Shown in pieces: positions 1-5,239 of a stretch of DNA of 7,107 nt. The position numbers and the translations under genes are program-made. This DNA comes from Nitrospinota bacterium (GTDB taxonomy: Bacteria > UBA8248): the NCBI GenBank assembly GCA_003506735.1, contig DNYS01000031.1, forward strand, positions 15,513-22,619, in the 5' to 3' direction. The notes under the pieces are model-generated. The model worked only from the letters and a program-made list of their open reading frames with translations, did no database searches and had not been told where the DNA came from. The first letter of the stretch is position 1; each line of letters begins with the position of its first letter.

Positions 1-314
1 GAGGGATGAATGTTCACCCCGCCCAGGGGAGGGACGGCCAGCAGTTTTCCGGAAAGATACTGGCCATAGGCCACCACCACGGCGACATCGGGAGAGAAGG
101 ATGCGATGTCGGCCGCACGCACGCGCTCGGGCTGGAATACCTCGAATCCGCGTTCGAGGGCGCGCACCTTCACGGGCGAAGGGGTGAGCTTCCGGCCGCG
201 CCCAGCGGGGCGATCCGGCTGGGTAAACACTGCCGCCACCTCGGCCCCGGAGGAGACGAGCGCCTCCAGCGGGGGCAGCGAAAACCCGGGGGTCCCGAAA
301 AAAACCACGCGCAT
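1..314 (-). CDS. fmt: Methionyl-tRNA formyltransferase, N-terminal part (cut by window edge)
   Basis: This cytoplasmic enzyme transfers a formyl group from 10-formyltetrahydrofolate to Met-tRNA(fMet) for translation initiation. The visible 104 residues begin MRVVFFGTPGF, the usual Fmt opening strand and loop. They continue with TQPDRPAGRGRKLTPSPVK (about residues 31-49), a strongly conserved Fmt stretch. Near the edge comes GVNIHP, whose Asn101 and His103 match the catalytic Asn/His of the formyltransferase fold. The catalytic Asp and the C-terminal tRNA-binding domain lie beyond position 1. The ATG at 312-314 is preceded by a GGGGAG Shine-Dalgarno about 6 nt upstream, which fixes the start. 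It follows def with a 111-nt gap that contains a promoter-like sequence, so it may be transcribed both with def and from its own promoter. Identification is firm. Confidence 0.96.
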   Translation of the reverse strand, partial: MRVVFFGTPGFSLPPLEALVSSGAEVAAVFTQPDRPAGRGRKLTPSPVKVRALERGFEVFQPERVRAADIASFSPDVAVVVAYGQYLSGKLLAVPPLGGVNIHP

Positions 315-365
315 CGATCTCTCCCCTGGCGGGCCGGGGCATCTTCCCAGGCTCCATGGGCACTC

Positions 366-394
366 TTCATACGGATGGAAACTCTTCGGGTCAA
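366..394 (-). promoter_or_regulatory. Possible sigma-70 promoter for fmt in the def–fmt gap
   Basis: On the minus strand TTGACC (389-394) and TATGAA (366-371) are separated by exactly 17 nt. The -35 matches 5 of 6 consensus positions and the -10 matches 4 of 6. Transcription would start near 359, leaving a leader of about 45 nt before the fmt ATG at 314. The 111-nt gap between def and fmt is otherwise empty. A chance match cannot be excluded. Confidence 0.35.
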
Positions 395-425
395 ACGGAT
401 TCTGCCGGGAGTGCGGGTCCTGCGG

Positions 426-944
426 TCAAGAAGCGGAAGCGGCCTTGGCCCGCTTCTTCAGGTGGCGCTTGATCAGCCCGCGCTTCATGCGGTTCAGGCG
501 ATCGAGCAAAAGCTTGCCGTCGAGATGTTCGATCTCGTGATGGAGAACGCGGGCGAGCCGGCCGTCCACATCCAGGATGAATTCCCTGCCCTCGAGGTTC
601 CACGCGCGCACGCGCACGCGGGCAGGCCGTGTCACGTTCTCGAATATCTCGGGAAGGGAAAGGCATCCCTCTTCGGCCTCGATCTCCTCATCGCCGGTGG
701 ATTCGATCTCCGGGTTCACGAGAACGTGGAGCTGATCCGGGTCCTCGCCCATCGAAAGATCGATCACCACCAGGCGGAGGGTCTCTCCCACCTGCGGGGC
801 GGCGAGCCCCACGCCGGGGGCGGCGGCGGCGGTTTCGGCCATGTCGGCGGCCAGCGCCCGGATGCGCTCGTCGATATTCTCGACGGGGCGGCACTTCTCG
901 CGAAGGATCGGATCGGGGTAGGTGCGAATTTCAAGTTCTGCCAT
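426..944 (-). CDS. def: Peptide deformylase
   Basis: This metalloenzyme removes the N-formyl group from the initiator methionine of nascent proteins, the step that reverses the Fmt reaction. The 172-residue length is typical. All three family motifs are present: GVGLAAPQVG (44-53, including the GxGLAAPQ motif), EGCLSLP (92-98, with metal ligand Cys94) and HEIEH (136-140, with metal ligands His136 and His140 and catalytic Glu137). The third motif is usually HExDH, so Glu139 is a conservative replacement of the customary Asp. The C-terminal tail is Lys/Arg rich. The ATG at 942-944 lies 8 nt after the recX stop. It has no strong Shine-Dalgarno, so translation is probably coupled to recX. The downstream neighbour is fmt. 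Identification is firm. Confidence 0.97.
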   Translation of the reverse strand: MAELEIRTYPDPILREKCRPVENIDERIRALAADMAETAAAAPGVGLAAPQVGETLRLVVIDLSMGEDPDQLHVLVNPEIESTGDEEIEAEEGCLSLPEIFENVTRPARVRVRAWNLEGREFILDVDGRLARVLHHEIEHLDGKLLLDRLNRMKRGLIKRHLKKRAKAASAS

Positions 945-952
945 GGTGCGGG

Positions 953-1474
953 TCAGTTCTCATCGCTGAAAAAGGGCTCATCCCCGTTTGAAGCGAAACC
1001 GGAGCCGCCGGATTCTCCTTCGCCGGAGAAGCCAGGGACGCTCGCCGCCTCTTTCGCCGCCTGGATACACACCGAGGCGGGAAAGCCCCGCCCATTGAGG
1101 AAGCGGAGCAGGCGCTCCCGGAGCTTATCCTTTCCCCCGAGTGTCTTCAATCGCTTGCGGGCCGCCCGGAGGGCGCAGTCCAACTCGCCGCCCTCTCCGT
1201 AGGCATCGCCGATCGCGCCCTCGATGATGGGATTCGAGGCCCCGATGCGGCGGAGCTCCCCCTCCATCGAGCGGCGGCCCATCGGACGCACCTTCAGGCG
1301 GCGGCGGACCCAGTTTCGGGCCGTGGCCTCATCGTCGAGATAGCCGATCTTCTCGAAGCGCTCCAGCAGCGCCTCGATCCCGCCCGGCGGAAACCCACGG
1401 CCGCGAAGCTTCCGCCGAAGCTCGGCGCGGGTGTTCGAGCGGAGGGCCAGAATTCGAAGCGCGGACGTCTCCAT
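953..1474 (-). CDS. recX: Regulatory protein RecX
   Basis: RecX binds RecA filaments and modulates recombinase and co-protease activity. The core ALRILALRSNTRAELRRKL, the later GIEALLERFEKIGYLDD and a following WVRRRL helix are classic RecX three-helix repeats. The gene sits directly downstream of recA, its usual place. From the ATG at 1472-1474 the protein has 173 residues and ends in a Gly/Ser-rich acidic tail. The start is uncertain. The frame stays open back to a GTG at 1610-1612 that abuts the recA stop (219 aa, no Shine-Dalgarno at good spacing). A TTG at 1547-1549 has a GAGGA 8 nt upstream (198 aa). The chosen ATG has AGGAG only 3 nt upstream. I prefer it because codons before it are richer in A/T at third positions than the core. 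The family call is firm; the 5' end is not. Confidence 0.9.
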   Translation of the reverse strand: METSALRILALRSNTRAELRRKLRGRGFPPGGIEALLERFEKIGYLDDEATARNWVRRRLKVRPMGRRSMEGELRRIGASNPIIEGAIGDAYGEGGELDCALRAARKRLKTLGGKDKLRERLLRFLNGRGFPASVCIQAAKEAASVPGFSGEGESGGSGFASNGDEPFFSDEN

Positions 1475-1612
1475 CCGCTCCTGGACAGAGGCGTCATTTT
1501 CTTGGCCGGTATTTTTGCCATTCCCAGCGGGTTGGTTCGAAAAGCTCAAACGCGGGATTCCTCGGGCTCGGGGCTGTTCGCCATACTGCGCGGTTAACCT
1601 TACTGCCGGCAC

Positions 1613-2734
1613 CTAACGCGGCGTCGCCTTCTCCGACTCCCCCTCGGGTTGAGGCTCCGCACCCGCGTCTCCTGCGGCCTCCTTGCCTTCCTTGTCCTTG
1701 GGCTGAATCTCTTCGCGCAAGCGGGCCTCGATCTCGGCGTAGATGTCGGCATTTTCCTTGAGAAAACGCTTCACGTTCTCCCGGCCCTGGCCGATGCGCT
1801 CCTCGCCGAAGGAATACCAGGCGCCCGTCTTGGCAACGATCTCCTTCTCGACCGCCAGGTCGAGGATATCGCCCTCGCGCGAAATGCCTTGTCCGAACAT
1901 GATGTCGAACTCCGCCGTCCGGAAAGGGGGGGCCAGCTTGTTCTTGACGAGGCGCACGCGCGTGCGGTTGCCCACGTTCTGGTCGCCTTCCTTGATGGCG
2001 GCGATGCGACGGATGTCGATCCGGAGCGAGGAGTAGAATTTGAGCGCGTTGCCGCCGCTCGTGGTCTCCGGATTTCCGAACATCACGCCGATCTTTATGC
2101 GAATCTGGTTGATGAAGATGAAACAGGTGTTGCTGCGGTGGACGACGCCGGTGAGCTTGCGCAGGGCCTGGCTCATCAGGCGCGCCTGGAGCCCGACATG
2201 GTGGTCGCCCATTTCGCCCTCGAGCTCGGCCTTGGGAACGAGGGCGGCCACCGAGTCGATGACGACCACGTCGATCGATCCGCTGCTCGTCAGGATCTCG
2301 GAGATTTCGAGCGCCTGCTCGCCGGTGTCGGGCTGGGAGACGACGAGGTTGTCGATGTCCACCCCCAGCGCCTTGGCGTAGATCGGATCCAGGGCGTGTT
2401 CGGCGTCGATGAACGCGGCCATGCCGCCCAATCGCTGTGCCTCTGCGATAATGTGGAGGGCGATGGTGGTCTTGCCCGAGGACTCGGGCCCGTAGATTTC
2501 GATGATCCGCCCGCGCGGAACCCCGCCGATGCCCGTCGCGGCATCGAGCGAAATCGATCCGGTCGGTATCGTCTTAATGGAGTCGATGGCCGGCCCCTCG
2601 CCTAGGCGCATGATCGACCCCTTGCCGAACTGGCGGTTGATCTGCGTGAAGGCCATGTCCAGCGCCTTCCCTCGGCGCTCTTTCTCTTTGGGGTCCGGCG
2701 ATGACGGCACGTGGGACCCGTTCTTCTGGCTCAT
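1613..2734 (-). CDS. recA: Recombinase RecA
   Basis: RecA is the ATP-dependent strand-exchange protein of homologous recombination and the co-protease of the SOS response. The 373 residues match the family length. Visible motifs are Walker A GPESSGKT (82-89), Walker B VVVID (156-160), the L1 DNA-binding loop region [20 protein letters not shown] (172-191) and the L2 region [20 protein letters not shown] (209-228). The acidic, variable tail (about 343-373) is also typical. In L1 the usual GDSH or GDAH reads GDHH. The ATG at 2732-2734 was chosen because GAGGAG lies 8 nt upstream and MSQKNG… is a normal RecA N terminus. The frame remains open 76 codons further upstream, but that part has no RecA similarity. 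recX follows immediately. A likely promoter lies about 340 nt upstream; I found no convincing LexA box. Confidence 0.98.
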   Translation of the reverse strand: MSQKNGSHVPSSPDPKEKERRGKALDMAFTQINRQFGKGSIMRLGEGPAIDSIKTIPTGSISLDAATGIGGVPRGRIIEIYGPESSGKTTIALHIIAEAQRLGGMAAFIDAEHALDPIYAKALGVDIDNLVVSQPDTGEQALEISEILTSSGSIDVVVIDSVAALVPKAELEGEMGDHHVGLQARLMSQALRKLTGVVHRSNTCFIFINQIRIKIGVMFGNPETTSGGNALKFYSSLRIDIRRIAAIKEGDQNVGNRTRVRLVKNKLAPPFRTAEFDIMFGQGISREGDILDLAVEKEIVAKTGAWYSFGEERIGQGRENVKRFLKENADIYAEIEARLREEIQPKDKEGKEAAGDAGAEPQPEGESEKATPR

Positions 2735-2742
2735 CGGAATGA

Positions 2743-2748
2743 CTCCTC
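2743..2748 (-). promoter_or_regulatory. recA ribosome binding site
   Basis: The minus strand reads GAGGAG followed by 8 nt and the ATG at 2734. This strong site decides the recA start against longer in-frame alternatives up to 2962. Confidence 0.8.
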
Positions 2749-2830
2749 GATGGAGGGGGATCGCTGATACCCGGGCGGGCTTGCGATCAAATCTAGGCGA
2801 TCCGGGCGTATGCCCGCAACACCCGAAAGA

Positions 2831-2866
2831 CCCGCGGCGCCCGAATGCCTTGCGGGGGTTTTTTTT
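2831..2866 (+). terminator. Terminator-like hairpin with T8 tract on the plus strand
   Basis: CCCGC (2831-2835) plus GGC pairs with GCC (2847-2849) plus GCGGG (2852-2856), with a TT bulge and an 8-nt loop. It is followed by GG and eight T residues (2859-2866). The shape fits a moderate rho-independent terminator for plus-strand transcription, but no plus-strand gene lies upstream. It could stop antisense transcripts coming out of recA before they reach the gene at 3498, or it may be fortuitous. On the minus strand it lies inside the probable recA leader RNA. Confidence 0.3.
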
Positions 2867-3000
2867 CGTTCCATTCCAGGCCCAAAACAACGCGGCGCGG
2901 TTTGAGCGGTCCTCCCTATCCGCCCCAAAGCCCGGCGGAGAAAAACCCAGCTTTTTCCCCATTTCTTTCGCCTGACGCCTGATTGGGCCGCCGCACCCGA

Positions 3001-3090
3001 TAATTTATATAAATATATGAATATAAATGGATTATAAAAATTTCATAAAACTAAATAAAATTTCCAATACATATTTTCGTTATATATACG
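3001..3090. other. Extremely AT-rich island
   Basis: Only 5 of the 60 bases in 3001-3060 are G or C, and about 7 of the next 30, within an otherwise GC-rich region. It contains many TATA-like hexamers on both strands, including a perfect minus-strand TATAAT at 3031-3036. It sits just downstream of the best recA-facing promoter and upstream of the plus-strand gene. It likely acts as an easily melted or bent promoter region, or a binding site for an AT-preferring nucleoid protein; its function is inference. Confidence 0.75.
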
Positions 3091-3112
3091 CCATCCAAGA
3101 GGCGAAAGTCAA
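3083..3112 (-). promoter_or_regulatory. Probable sigma-70 promoter for recA
   Basis: The minus strand shows TTGACT (3107-3112), an 18-nt spacer and TATATA (3083-3088). This is 5 of 6 at the -35, with a good -10. Transcription would begin near 3076, giving a recA leader of about 340 nt. A second weaker candidate is TTTATT (3054-3059), 17 nt, TATAAT (3031-3036). No recognised LexA operator (CTGT-N8-ACAG, Gram-positive GAAC…GTTC or alphaproteobacterial GTTC-N7-GTTC types) overlaps either. Confidence 0.55.
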
Positions 3113-3392
3113 GGGTAAAATATCGAAATCCGCTCCCCTCTCATGAACCGGTGGCGGGGCCTACCCTTCAGGGACGGTGGGGCTGAATCAATATCCGCGG
3201 TCCCGATTATTCGCAGTTCCATCTTTTTCATGATTTAGACCTCCGGAAAATCAGGCGATGGGGGGCGGACCGAAACCCTCCCGGGCGGGGAACCCGGGTG
3301 GATCAAGCGGATGGGACCCACCTTTGGTCAAAATATTTTTACGCGGGCCGCCTTTGGCGGATTATCCGGCCGGGGCCAGTGTTAGAATAAAT

Positions 3393-3398
3393 GGGAGG
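3393..3398 (+). promoter_or_regulatory. Strong Shine-Dalgarno of the leader ORF
   Basis: GGGAGG is followed by 7 nt and ATG at 3406-3408. Such a good site at ideal spacing in a non-coding region suggests that translation really begins here, either of a leader peptide or formerly of a longer membrane protein. Confidence 0.5.
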
Positions 3399-3405
3399 AT
3401 AAGTT

Positions 3406-3483
3406 ATGGAAGGCCGGGGGCGATCCGGGTCATTCCGCCCGGATAGCTGTCCGCGTCTTTCGTCCCTAGTCTTTCGTCCCTAG
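3406..3483 (+). CDS. Candidate 25-residue leader ORF upstream of the membrane-protein gene
   Basis: This short frame starts MEGRGRSGSF and is Arg/Ser rich. It is preceded by GGGAGG at 7-nt spacing and ends with TAG at 3481-3483, 14 nt before the ATG at 3498. The stop directly abuts the Shine-Dalgarno of the next gene, a layout that would allow translational coupling. It has no recognisable domain, signal peptide or attenuator-like codon run. Its last ten codons and its stop are created by the 14-bp tandem duplication. If one copy were absent, the same ATG would read through in frame into the membrane protein. It may be a genuine leader, the remnant of a longer N terminus, or chance. Confidence 0.35.
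   Translation: MEGRGRSGSFRPDSCPRLSSLVFRP
3456..3483 (+). repeat. Perfect 14-bp tandem duplication
   Basis: TCTTTCGTCCCTAG occurs twice head to tail (3456-3469 and 3470-3483) without mismatch, immediately before the AGGAGAG ribosome binding site. Fourteen is not a multiple of three, so gain or loss of one copy switches the reading-frame relation between the ATG at 3406 and the ATG at 3498. Confidence 0.95.
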
Positions 3484-3490
3484 AGGAGAG
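3484..3490 (+). promoter_or_regulatory. Ribosome binding site of the membrane-protein gene
   Basis: AGGAGAG is followed by 7 nt and ATG at 3498-3500. This supports initiation at 3498 independently of the upstream leader frame. Confidence 0.75.
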
Positions 3491-3497
3491 ACGAGCC

Positions 3498-4013
3498 ATG
3501 GCGGCCCAGTCCAATGTAAAGGCGGCGGAGATTCCGAAAAATGACGCGCACATCTATCATGAGGGATTTTTGGGCGGGCTCATCGGCGCCCTGACAGTCG
3601 CGGCCTGGTTTCTGATCGTAGATTCATTTCAGGGGCGCCCCCTGCTGACGCCGAGCATCCTGGGAAGCGCCCTCTTCAAGGGCGGGGCGGGGCTAATCTC
3701 GCTCCAGACGTATCCCATTTCGTTCGAGATGGTCCTGATGTTCACCTGGGTTCACGGGATGGTGTTCGTGGCCATCGGCGTGGCTTGCGCGTGGTTGCTG
3801 GATCTAGCGGAGCGCGATCCCAACTACGGAATTGGCATATTGATCTTGTTCGTCATCCTCGAGTTCGGGTTCATCGGCGTCGGCCTGATCTTCGCCGATA
3901 AAGTGCTCCAGGCATTGGCGATTCCGGATATTCTGATTGGCAACCTGTTGGCCGCGGGGACAATGGGCGCTTTTTTCTGGAAACGACACCCCCATCTGAA
4001 AATCCATCCCTAG
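3498..4013 (+). CDS. Unrecognised four-helix integral membrane protein
   Basis: I do not recognise a named family. The 171-residue protein has a hydrophilic N terminus (about 1-20) and four probable membrane helices at about 24-43, 77-102, 111-133 and 140-160, with a short basic tail (WKRHPHLKIHP). A loop after helix 1 reads FQGRPLLTPSILGSALF. From memory, similar GRP…TPS…LG stretches occur in uncharacterised small bacterial membrane proteins, but I could not check this. No catalytic or ligand motif is visible. The gene has a strong Shine-Dalgarno and normal coding composition, so it is probably real. It is the only plus-strand gene here, convergent with thpR and divergent from recA. A role linked to either neighbour cannot be inferred. 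An N-terminal extension of 26 codons would exist if the upstream 14-bp duplication were single. Confidence 0.8.
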   Translation: MAAQSNVKAAEIPKNDAHIYHEGFLGGLIGALTVAAWFLIVDSFQGRPLLTPSILGSALFKGGAGLISLQTYPISFEMVLMFTWVHGMVFVAIGVACAWLLDLAERDPNYGIGILILFVILEFGFIGVGLIFADKVLQALAIPDILIGNLLAAGTMGAFFWKRHPHLKIHP

Positions 4014-4044
4014 CGATATTCGCGGCGCAGAGGTGGTCCCATCT

Positions 4045-4061
4045 CAGGGCCAGGCGCCCTG
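4045..4061. terminator. Weak hairpin between convergent genes
   Basis: CAGGGC (4045-4050), a 5-nt loop and GCCCTG (4056-4061) form a perfect 6-bp stem in the 55-nt gap between the plus-strand membrane-protein gene and thpR. It could serve both convergent transcripts. Neither side has a proper T-run (TATATCTT on the plus side), so efficient rho-independent termination is doubtful. Confidence 0.35.
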
Positions 4062-4068
4062 TATATCT

Positions 4069-4710
4069 TCATTCGTCAATGAGGATGGCCGTGTGAAGCG
4101 GCGTGTAGACGACGCCGCCCGGGCGGAGGTCGCTTTGGATGAGAGCGGCCTCGCTCATCCGGAGGACGGGGCACGGGCCGGGGCGGGCCTCATCGGCCTC
4201 GCGGAGGGCGGCGGCAAGGCCCCGGGGCGGGTGCTTCTTCCTCCGGCGGCGGGCCAGGGTGAGATGGGGACGAAAGGGCCGCTCTTCGGCAGGGAAGCCG
4301 GCGCGCACGAGGGCGCTCTGAAGATTCTCCGCCAGGGAAACGAGCGCGGGCGGAGGCTCCATCGGCCCCGCCCAGAGAACGCTGGGGTTCTCCGCGCGGG
4401 GAAAGGCGCCCAGCCGATCGAGGGGAAAAGAAAAGGCGCGCCCACCGGCGCTGCCCGATGCAAGGGCCGTGGATGCGGCGGCGGCTTCGTCACCTGAAAT
4501 GTCGCCGAGAAAACGCAGCGTGATGTGGACATTGCCGGGGGGAACCCACCGGAACTCCGAGAACGGGGGGAGCGCCCTCAGATAATCCTGGAGGCCGGCC
4601 ACCGCCTCCTGCCCCTCCGCCGGGAGGGGGATTCCGATAAAGGCCCTCACCGGCCACGCGTCCCGCCGGGGGGAGACCGGCGCGGCTTTCCGGGCAGAGG
4701 CGGGAATCAT
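4069..4710 (-). CDS. thpR: RNA 2',3'-cyclic phosphodiesterase (2H phosphoesterase, LigT/ThpR family)
   Basis: Members hydrolyse 2',3'-cyclic phosphate ends on RNA to 2'-phosphates and can join tRNA halves in vitro. Both signature HxTx motifs are present, HITL (about 62-65) and HLTL (about 149-152). Their histidines line the active site of the two-lobed fold. The N-terminal core VRAFIGIPLP and the WVPPGNVHITLRFLGDI stretch are typical of the family. The start is uncertain. The ATG at 4708-4710, 10 nt after the pncC stop, gives 213 residues but has no strong Shine-Dalgarno. A GTG at 4648-4650 would give 193 residues starting at the conserved VRAFIGI. ATGs at 4758 and 4761 would overlap pncC. 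It is the last gene of the right-hand operon, and thpR next to recA is a common arrangement in some lineages. Confidence 0.92.
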   Translation of the reverse strand: MIPASARKAAPVSPRRDAWPVRAFIGIPLPAEGQEAVAGLQDYLRALPPFSEFRWVPPGNVHITLRFLGDISGDEAAAASTALASGSAGGRAFSFPLDRLGAFPRAENPSVLWAGPMEPPPALVSLAENLQSALVRAGFPAEERPFRPHLTLARRRRKKHPPRGLAAALREADEARPGPCPVLRMSEAALIQSDLRPGGVVYTPLHTAILIDE

Positions 4711-4720
4711 CGCAGGTGCG

Positions 4721-5218
4721 TCAGGCGGAAGAATTTTCTTCGCCGGCCAGCAGCGCATCACGGAGCATCTCGAGGGCCGATTCGGCGGTCTGCTCCTTGA
4801 CCTCGATCCGGCTCCCCTCGAACTGGCAGCGCCCGCTCAGGGTGCCGGAGGGGAGCGAAACCGCCATGAATACTGTCCCGACGGGTTTTTCGGGGGTGCC
4901 GCCGCCCGGGCCCGCGATGCCCGTCACGGCGAGACCCACCTCGCACCCGGCGGCCCGCCTGACGCCATCGGCCATGGCGCGCACACAGGGGTCGCTCACC
5001 GCTCCATGCGCTTTGAGCAATTCCTCGGGCACGCCCAGAATCTCCATTTTCGCTTCGTTGCTGTAGGTGATGAATCCGCGCTCGAAATAATCCGAGCTTC
5101 CCGGCACGTTGGTCACCCGGTACCCGATCAGTCCTCCCGTGCAGCTTTCCGCCGTGGACAGATGCCACCCCTTGCCCGAAAGATAGGGACCCAGCCAAGA
5201 TTCCAGCGATTCATCCAC
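4721..5218 (-). CDS. pncC: Nicotinamide-nucleotide amidase (stand-alone CinA C-terminal domain)
   Basis: The family deamidates nicotinamide mononucleotide to nicotinate mononucleotide, recycling NMN released by NAD-dependent DNA ligase. Sequence hallmarks are TAESCTGG (22-29, with the proposed nucleophilic Ser), the YSNEAK segment (52-57) and TGIAGPGGGTPEKPVG (99-114). The N-terminal molybdopterin-like domain of full CinA is absent, giving the usual 160-170-residue stand-alone form. I chose the GTG at 5216-5218 because GGAG lies 8 nt upstream. An in-frame GTG at 5234-5236, 3 nt after the pgpA stop, has no Shine-Dalgarno and would add six residues. The gene follows pgpA closely and precedes thpR by 10 nt. 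Identification is firm; the start is likely but not certain. Confidence 0.93.
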   Translation of the reverse strand: MDESLESWLGPYLSGKGWHLSTAESCTGGLIGYRVTNVPGSSDYFERGFITYSNEAKMEILGVPEELLKAHGAVSDPCVRAMADGVRRAAGCEVGLAVTGIAGPGGGTPEKPVGTVFMAVSLPSGTLSGRCQFEGSRIEVKEQTAESALEMLRDALLAGEENSSA

Positions 5219-5226
5219 GATACCGT

Positions 5227-5230
5227 CTCC
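5227..5230 (-). promoter_or_regulatory. Ribosome binding site deciding the pncC start
   Basis: GGAG on the minus strand is 8 nt from the GTG at 5218. The alternative GTG at 5236 overlaps no comparable site, so the shorter protein is preferred. Confidence 0.55.
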
Positions 5231-5239
5231 ACACACCGG

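Larger units (their letters stand above)
2735..3497. other. 763-bp divergent intergenic region between recA and the membrane-protein gene
   Basis: This region separates the minus-strand recA start from the plus-strand gene at 3498. I see no protein gene with recognisable features apart from a 25-codon leader ORF at 3406-3483. It holds a recA-facing promoter (3083-3112), an extremely AT-rich island (3001-3090), a hairpin with a T-run on the plus strand (2831-2866), a small hairpin CCGCC-TTT-GGCGG (3348-3360) and a 14-bp tandem duplication (3456-3483). An open frame at 3258-3446 (plus) has no good ribosome binding site and a Gly/Pro-rich, non-protein-like composition, so I regard it as chance. 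No tRNA or recognised riboswitch was found. Confidence 0.7.

Noticed and set aside
600..622. Alternating purine-pyrimidine tract (CACGCGCGCACGCG type) as possible Z-DNA
   Set aside because: It simply encodes the conserved Arg/Val-rich strand of deformylase in a GC-rich genome; no independent evidence of function.
6..1202. 398-codon plus-strand open frame across fmt, def and recX
   Set aside because: It is antisense to three firmly identified genes, has no recognisable domain, and long antisense frames are expected in GC-rich coding DNA.
1649..2605. 318-codon plus-strand open frame opposite recA
   Set aside because: Mirror of the recA codon pattern; no protein features and recA itself is unambiguous.
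2735..2962. 76-residue N-terminal extension of RecA
   Set aside because: No similarity to RecA, composition unlike the core, and the ATG at 2734 has a strong Shine-Dalgarno.
3348..3360. Small hairpin CCGCC-TTT-GGCGG as a terminator or regulatory stem
   Set aside because: Stem of only 5 bp with no T-run on either strand; such matches are common by chance in this composition.
3383..3388. TAGAAT as a -10 element for the plus-strand gene
   Set aside because: No suitable -35 at 16-18 nt, and transcription would begin at or inside the Shine-Dalgarno at 3393.
3258..3446. 62-codon plus-strand frame in the intergenic region
   Set aside because: Gly/Pro-rich, no ribosome binding site of note, overlaps the better supported leader ORF in another frame.
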